From NCBI RefSeq assembly GCF_048820975.1, contig NZ_JBMEUF010000002.1, forward strand, positions 310,001 to 374,000: a stretch of DNA of 64,000 nt, written 5' to 3'. The DNA comes from Glaciecola sp048820975. GTDB taxonomy: Bacteria > Pseudomonadota > Gammaproteobacteria > Enterobacterales > Alteromonadaceae. Of the stretch, positions 59,929 to 64,000 are shown piece after piece. Made by a program: the position numbers and the translations under genes. Every line of letters begins with the position of its first letter. Within the stretch, counting starts at the first letter, position 1. The notes beneath the pieces were generated by a model, which was not told the DNA's origin, did not search any database, and was given only the letters and a program-made list of their open reading frames with translations.

Positions 59929-59957
59929 AATATATTCTCGATGCCCCCAAAAATCAA
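59929..59957 (-). promoter_or_regulatory. Candidate cassette promoter Pc
   Basis: On the minus strand TTGATT (59957-59952) and TATATT (59934-59929) are spaced by exactly 17 bp and point into the array, 71 bp from the first cassette junction. This position between intI and attI fits Pc promoters of chromosomal integrons. Confidence 0.55.
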
Positions 59958-60084
59958 CATATTGAACGACCTTGTTTGGGAAAGGCGTTGCAAAGGGAAG
60001 ATTTGCTGTTATGCGGTTAAATAGGGCTGCGCTACGTTGGGTTATTTAAATTTTATATTATATTTTGTTAGGGAAAACATTTTT

Positions 60085-61062
60085 ATGCAATCACCGTTTC
60101 TGACTGCTGTATCTGAGTTTATGTATATGAAACGCTATGCAAAGAAAACTATTGAGACGTATTTAAAATATATTTTGCAGTTTATTCGGTTTAATCATAA
60201 TGCTCACCCGAAGGTACTTGGCGACGTAGAGGTAGAAGCTTTTTTAACGTATATCGTGGTTAATAAGAAGGTGTCAATTAGTACCCAAACCGTTGCCCTG
60301 AATGCTTTGGTATTTTTGTATAAGGATTATTTGAACGCGCCTTTATCGCTTGATATGAACTATGTGCGCAGTATGAAGCAACCTAAGTTGCCTGAGGTGT
60401 TAACGCCTAGTGAAACAAAATCGTTTTTTGAATGTGTGCCGGCTAAACATAAGCTGCCTATTTCGCTTATGTATGGGAGCGGCTTGCGTTTAATGGAATG
60501 TATGCGTTTGCGCGTTAAAGACATTGATTTTGAATTTAAGAATATTAGGGTTTGGAATGGAAAGGGCGGTAAGCATAGGGTTGTTACTTTGTCGGAACAA
60601 CTTATTGAGTCAATAGTTGTTCAAATTAATTTGGTTAAATCCTTGTTGGCTAAAGATGTGTTAGATGAAAAATACGGTGGCGTTTATATGCCGCATGCTT
60701 TAAGAAGGAAGTATGCAGGGGCCGCTTACGATCTTAACTGGCAGTATCTTTTTCCTGCTAGCCGCCTGTCTGTAGACCCCGAAAGCAAAAGATATAGAAG
60801 GCATCATTTAGATGAGCGCACAATACAAAAAACAGTGACAAAGGCAGCGAAAGAAGCGCGTATTAGCAAGCAAGTAACGTGTCATACTTTGCGTCACTCT
60901 TTTGCCACGCATCTTTTGTTGAATGGTTCTGACATTCGCACAGTTCAAGATCAATTAGGTCACTCTGATTTAAGAACAACGCAAATTTTTGTGCATATAT
61001 TGCAACGTGGTGGCAATGCAGTAGTAAGCCCTTTAGATTTAATTTCTCATATTAAAAAATGA
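60085..61062 (+). CDS. intI: Integron integrase IntI with Tyr-to-Phe change
   Basis: This 325-aa tyrosine recombinase has the IntI-specific insert (M-P-H-A-L-R-R-K-Y...W-Q-Y-L-F-P-A) absent from XerC. Catalytic R135 (G-S-G-L-R), K160 (G-K-G-G-K-H), H267, R270 (H-T-L-R-H) and H293 (L-G-H-S-D) are intact. The nucleophile position in T-T-Q-I-F-V-H is Phe302 (TTT, 60988-60990) where IntI proteins have Tyr. No other Tyr is nearby, so strand cleavage should fail. ATG 60085 with AGGGA is chosen over TTG 60037. No LexA box is seen upstream. Confidence 0.93.
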   Translation: MQSPFLTAVSEFMYMKRYAKKTIETYLKYILQFIRFNHNAHPKVLGDVEVEAFLTYIVVNKKVSISTQTVALNALVFLYKDYLNAPLSLDMNYVRSMKQPKLPEVLTPSETKSFFECVPAKHKLPISLMYGSGLRLMECMRLRVKDIDFEFKNIRVWNGKGGKHRVVTLSEQLIESIVVQINLVKSLLAKDVLDEKYGGVYMPHALRRKYAGAAYDLNWQYLFPASRLSVDPESKRYRRHHLDERTIQKTVTKAAKEARISKQVTCHTLRHSFATHLLLNGSDIRTVQDQLGHSDLRTTQIFVHILQRGGNAVVSPLDLISHIKK

Positions 61063-61193
61063 GTGGCTTTCTTTTCTTATAATAGCGTTGTTGCAATAGC
61101 TTCTGTTGCAATGCCCCCGTACAAACAACGCGAAAGCACTTACATTATGGGAACGAGCCTTTTAGAAGCCAATTACTTAGGCTTATAAGCTCA

Positions 61194-61997
61194 TTAGCTT
61201 TTTTTGCTATCGCTCAATACGTTTTGGTCCATTGAGTCGCAAGGCATAGTGCACTTGGGTTTTCCTACCGCTTTAGCTGGAACGCCAACAACGGTTGTAT
61301 GTGGTTTTACTGAGCTTAGTACCACACTACCAGCACCCACTTTAGAACCTTTGCCTATTTCAATGTTACCTAATATTTTTGCGCCCGAGCCAATCATTAC
61401 GCCTTCGCGAACTTTAGGGTGGCGGTCACCTGACTCATTGCCCGTACCGCCAAGTGTGACGCCCTGTAAAATAGATACGTTGTCTTCTACTACGGCGGTC
61501 TCGCCAATTACTATGCCGGTTGCATGGTCAAACATAACGCCTTGGCCAATTTTTGCAGCCGGGTGAATGTCTATAGAGAATGCTTCTGAATTTCTACTTT
61601 GCATAAACAGCGCTAAATCGGTACGCCCTTTTTGCCACATATAATGGGCTAAGCGGTGAACTTGTAAAGCTTGAAAACCTTTGAAATGAATTAATACAGT
61701 AAGAAAATCTGATACCGCTGGATCGCGAAGTACCACAGCTTGTATGTCGGCCATCGCCGCTTCTAGCATGCTCGGTGCTAACAAGTAAGCTTCGTCAAAC
61801 ATTTCACTAACGGTAATAGAGGGCATTACTTGGTCACTCACTTTATTTGACAATATAAAGCTTAACGACGTTTCAAAATTATGATGGCTCAATACACATG
61901 CATGCAAATAACTCGCTAGCAAAGGCTCTTTTTCAGATACAACTTGTGCCTCACTTTTAAGCTGTTTCCAGAATGTTTGCCCACAAATGTTTTGCAT
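61194..61997 (-). CDS. cysE: Serine O-acetyltransferase
   Basis: This 267-aa enzyme makes O-acetylserine from serine and acetyl-CoA for cysteine synthesis. The N-terminal helical domain is followed by left-handed hexapeptide repeats (I-G-Q-G-V-M-F-D-H-A-T-G-I-V-I-G-E-T and I-G-S-G-A-K-I-L-G-N-I-E-I-G). Catalytic D/H pairs (F-D-H, D-R-H-P) are present. Length is normal. It converges on intI and marks the return to core genome. Confidence 0.94.
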   Translation of the reverse strand: MQNICGQTFWKQLKSEAQVVSEKEPLLASYLHACVLSHHNFETSLSFILSNKVSDQVMPSITVSEMFDEAYLLAPSMLEAAMADIQAVVLRDPAVSDFLTVLIHFKGFQALQVHRLAHYMWQKGRTDLALFMQSRNSEAFSIDIHPAAKIGQGVMFDHATGIVIGETAVVEDNVSILQGVTLGGTGNESGDRHPKVREGVMIGSGAKILGNIEIGKGSKVGAGSVVLSSVKPHTTVVGVPAKAVGKPKCTMPCDSMDQNVLSDSKKS

Positions 61998-62094
61998 ACC
62001 TTAATGCTCCAAAGCTAATTGAGCCTTGATGATAGACCTTAGTCAGCACAAATCCAAATATTGATGCTCGGTTAATCCTTTTAGCGAATTAATG

Positions 62095-62110
62095 CTGTAT
62101 AAATAGACAG
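62095..62110 (+). promoter_or_regulatory. LexA (SOS) box upstream of uvrD
   Basis: CTGT-ATAAATAG-ACAG is a perfect match to the CTGT-N8-ACAG LexA consensus, 83 bp before the uvrD ATG. UvrD is an SOS gene in E. coli, which supports the call. Confidence 0.85.
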
Positions 62111-62193
62111 CTTTTATTGCCAAAAACTGTTATATTCTCTATTGTTAAAGCGGTGGTATTTCAAGCGCTCAATCAATTGTACAGGTATTATTA

Positions 62194-64000
62194 ATGGATG
62201 TTTCTTTACTCTTAGACGAACTTAACGACAAACAACGTGAAGCGGTAGGCGCACCTAACCAAAACATGCTTATTCTAGCGGGCGCGGGAAGCGGTAAAAC
62301 TAGAGTGCTTGTGCATCGTATTGCATGGTTAATCGAAGTTGAAAAAATTTCACCGTTTGGCATTTTAAGTGTGACCTTTACCAATAAAGCGGCAAAAGAA
62401 ATGCGCGCTCGGGTTGAGCGTTTAATGGGAAACTCCTTAAATAATATGTGGATGGGTACGTTTCACGGCTTAGCTCACCGTTTACTTAGGCTGCACTATG
62501 AAGAAGCCAAGTTACCGCAAAATTTTACAATATTAGATTCTGATGATCAGTTCCGTTTAATTAAGCGCTTGTTAAAAGCGCTTAATTTAGATGAAAAACA
62601 TTGGCCGCCGAAGCAAGTCCAGTGGTATATAAACTCCAATAAAGACGAAGGTTTGCGAGCCAAGCAGGTAGAAACCTTTGATGATCCTAACCAAAAGAAA
62701 ATGCGAGAAATTTACCAAGCCTATGAAGACGCATGCCAGCGCTCAGGCTTAGTAGACTTTGCAGAGTTATTGTTACGTTGTTATGAAACCATTCGCGACA
62801 ACGAATCATTAAAAAAACACTACCAAAAACGCTTTCGCGCAATTTTGGTAGACGAATTTCAAGATACCAACAACATACAGTATGCGTGGCTAAAATTGCT
62901 ATGTACAAAAGAAAACAACATGATGATTGTTGGTGATGATGACCAATCTATTTACGGTTGGCGTGGCGCAAACGTTAAGAATATTTCGCATTTTTTAGAT
63001 GACTTCCCCCATGCCCAAACCATTCGTTTAGAACAGAACTATCGTTCTACATCTAATATTCTTAATGCGGCGAACGCGGTAATTGACCACAACAGCGGCC
63101 GCTTAGGCAAAGATTTATGGACCCAAGGTGAAGAAGGCAGCAAAATTGCATTGTATGCCGGATTTAATGAAGTCGATGAAGCTCGCTTTATTGTGTCCAA
63201 AATAAAAGATTTTCACGAGCAAGGCGCTAGCTTAAAAGAGTGTGCGATCTTATATCGAAATAATGCGCAGTCTCGGGTATTGGAAGAGGCATTACTCCAC
63301 CAAAAATTACCCTATAGAATCTATGGTGGCTTACGATTTTTTGAACGCCAAGAAATTAAGGATGCACTAAGCTACTTGCGCCTTATTAGCAATGCCATTG
63401 ATGACGCCGCATTTGAACGCGTTGTAAATACGCCTGCTCGCGGCTTAGGTGATAAAACCTTGAGTAATATTCGCTTATTCGCCCGTGAGAACAACCTACC
63501 TATGTGGGAAGCGGGTCAGCAAATGTTGCAAGAGAAACGCTTGTCAGGGCGCGCGGCAAATGCCTTGCAAAGTTTTTACGACAACATAAACAAAATGGCA
63601 AAAGACACCAGTGAGCTTCCTTTGCATGAGCAAGCAGATGCCGTAATTAAAGGTTCAGGCCTTTACGCTATGTACCAAGCTGAAAAAGGGGATAAGGCGC
63701 AAGCGCGCATTGAAAACTTACAAGAATTAGTTACTGCGGTTAAGCAGTTTGAAACACCAGAAGATGCTGAGGAAATGACACCACTTGCCGCGTTTTTGGC
63801 CCACGCCAGTTTAGAAGCCGGTGATACCCAAGCCGATGTAGACCAAGACGCAGTGCAACTCATGACCATTCATACCGCCAAGGGCTTAGAATTTCCTCTT
63901 GTGGTACTGGCGGGTGTTGAAGAGGGCATGTTCCCTAGCAATATGAGTAACGAAGAACCTGACCGCCTAGAAGAAGAACGCAGGCTTGCCTACGTAGGCA
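62194..64000 (+). CDS. uvrD: DNA helicase II UvrD, 5' part (602 codons)
   Basis: This SF1A helicase unwinds DNA in mismatch and excision repair. Motifs visible: Walker A A-G-A-G-S-G-K-T-R, F-T-N-K-A-A-K-E-M, G-T-F-H-G-L-A-H-R, Walker B V-D-E-F-Q-D-T-N, G-D-D-D-Q-S-I-Y-G-W-R-G-A, Q-N-Y-R-S-T, and H-T-A-K-G-L-E-F. The start M-D-V-S-L-L-L-D-E-L-N-D-K-Q-R-E-A-V matches E. coli UvrD. The gene runs off the right edge. Confidence 0.96.
   Translation, partial: MDVSLLLDELNDKQREAVGAPNQNMLILAGAGSGKTRVLVHRIAWLIEVEKISPFGILSVTFTNKAAKEMRARVERLMGNSLNNMWMGTFHGLAHRLLRLHYEEAKLPQNFTILDSDDQFRLIKRLLKALNLDEKHWPPKQVQWYINSNKDEGLRAKQVETFDDPNQKKMREIYQAYEDACQRSGLVDFAELLLRCYETIRDNESLKKHYQKRFRAILVDEFQDTNNIQYAWLKLLCTKENNMMIVGDDDQSIYGWRGANVKNISHFLDDFPHAQTIRLEQNYRSTSNILNAANAVIDHNSGRLGKDLWTQGEEGSKIALYAGFNEVDEARFIVSKIKDFHEQGASLKECAILYRNNAQSRVLEEALLHQKLPYRIYGGLRFFERQEIKDALSYLRLISNAIDDAAFERVVNTPARGLGDKTLSNIRLFARENNLPMWEAGQQMLQEKRLSGRAANALQSFYDNINKMAKDTSELPLHEQADAVIKGSGLYAMYQAEKGDKAQARIENLQELVTAVKQFETPEDAEEMTPLAAFLAHASLEAGDTQADVDQDAVQLMTIHTAKGLEFPLVVLAGVEEGMFPSNMSNEEPDRLEEERRLAYVG

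Noticed and set aside
60085..61062. Phage-type or XerC/D recombinase instead of IntI
   Set aside because: The IntI-specific insert near W-Q-Y-L-F-P-A and the adjoining attC array identify it as an integron integrase; XerC is encoded separately at 33425.

Overview
The window looks like chromosome from a marine gammaproteobacterium of the Alteromonadaceae, probably close to Paraglaciecola/Glaciecola. This rests on MSHA pilus genes, an AlyGC-like PL6 alginate lyase, low to moderate GC, and the gene orders dapF-DUF484-xerC-HAD and ssb-MFS-uvrA. No tRNA, rRNA, CRISPR array or prophage was seen.

Left part (1-36,728), mostly core genome. Positions 1-3,102 carry the start of an MSHA pilus operon (mshI, a PilN-like gene, mshJ, mshK, 5' end of mshL), read leftwards. 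Positions 3,721-14,713 form an alginate/uronate island. Rightward genes are a DEH reductase-like SDR, a PL6 alginate lyase lipoprotein and a hexuronate-type MFS transporter. Leftward genes are kdgK, a three-gene proton-translocating transhydrogenase (pntA1, pntA2, pntB) and eda. A FadR-type GntR regulator and palindromic operator candidates sit at both promoter regions. Lyase, transporter, reductase, KDG kinase and KDPG aldolase make a complete route from alginate to pyruvate and glyceraldehyde-3-phosphate. The transhydrogenase could balance NADPH for the reductase. Then come housekeeping genes: ssb, a YajR-like MFS, uvrA, a thioesterase, a 2OG oxygenase, an MCP, ppa, fbp, mpl, ubiX, an S1/P1 nuclease, rraA, a PAP2 phosphatase, a glycosyltransferase, lptM, lysA, dapF, DUF484, xerC, a HAD hydrolase, yigZ and yghU.

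Middle part (36,812-61,062): a sedentary chromosomal integron of about 23 kb. intI lies at 60,085-61,062 (+), with attI and a candidate Pc promoter upstream. About 43 cassettes run leftwards, separated by 42 recognisable attC sites (roughly 62-66 bp or 84-114 bp) and one truncated site. Cassettes encode five toxin-antitoxin modules (BrnT/BrnA, CcdA/CcdB, YefM/YoeB, VapB/VapC, HigB/HigA), a Septu-like defence pair (PtuA ATPase, PtuB HNH), GNAT, cupin, GIY-YIG and metallopeptidase proteins, and many small secreted or membrane proteins of unknown role.

Two features stand out. The integrase has every catalytic residue of a tyrosine recombinase except the tyrosine, which reads as Phe302. A 321-bp cassette without a credible ORF occurs 11 times, only in the attI-proximal 8.3 kb, including four tandem copies directly behind attI.

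Right end (61,194-64,000): cysE (leftward) and the first 602 codons of uvrD, which has a perfect LexA box upstream.
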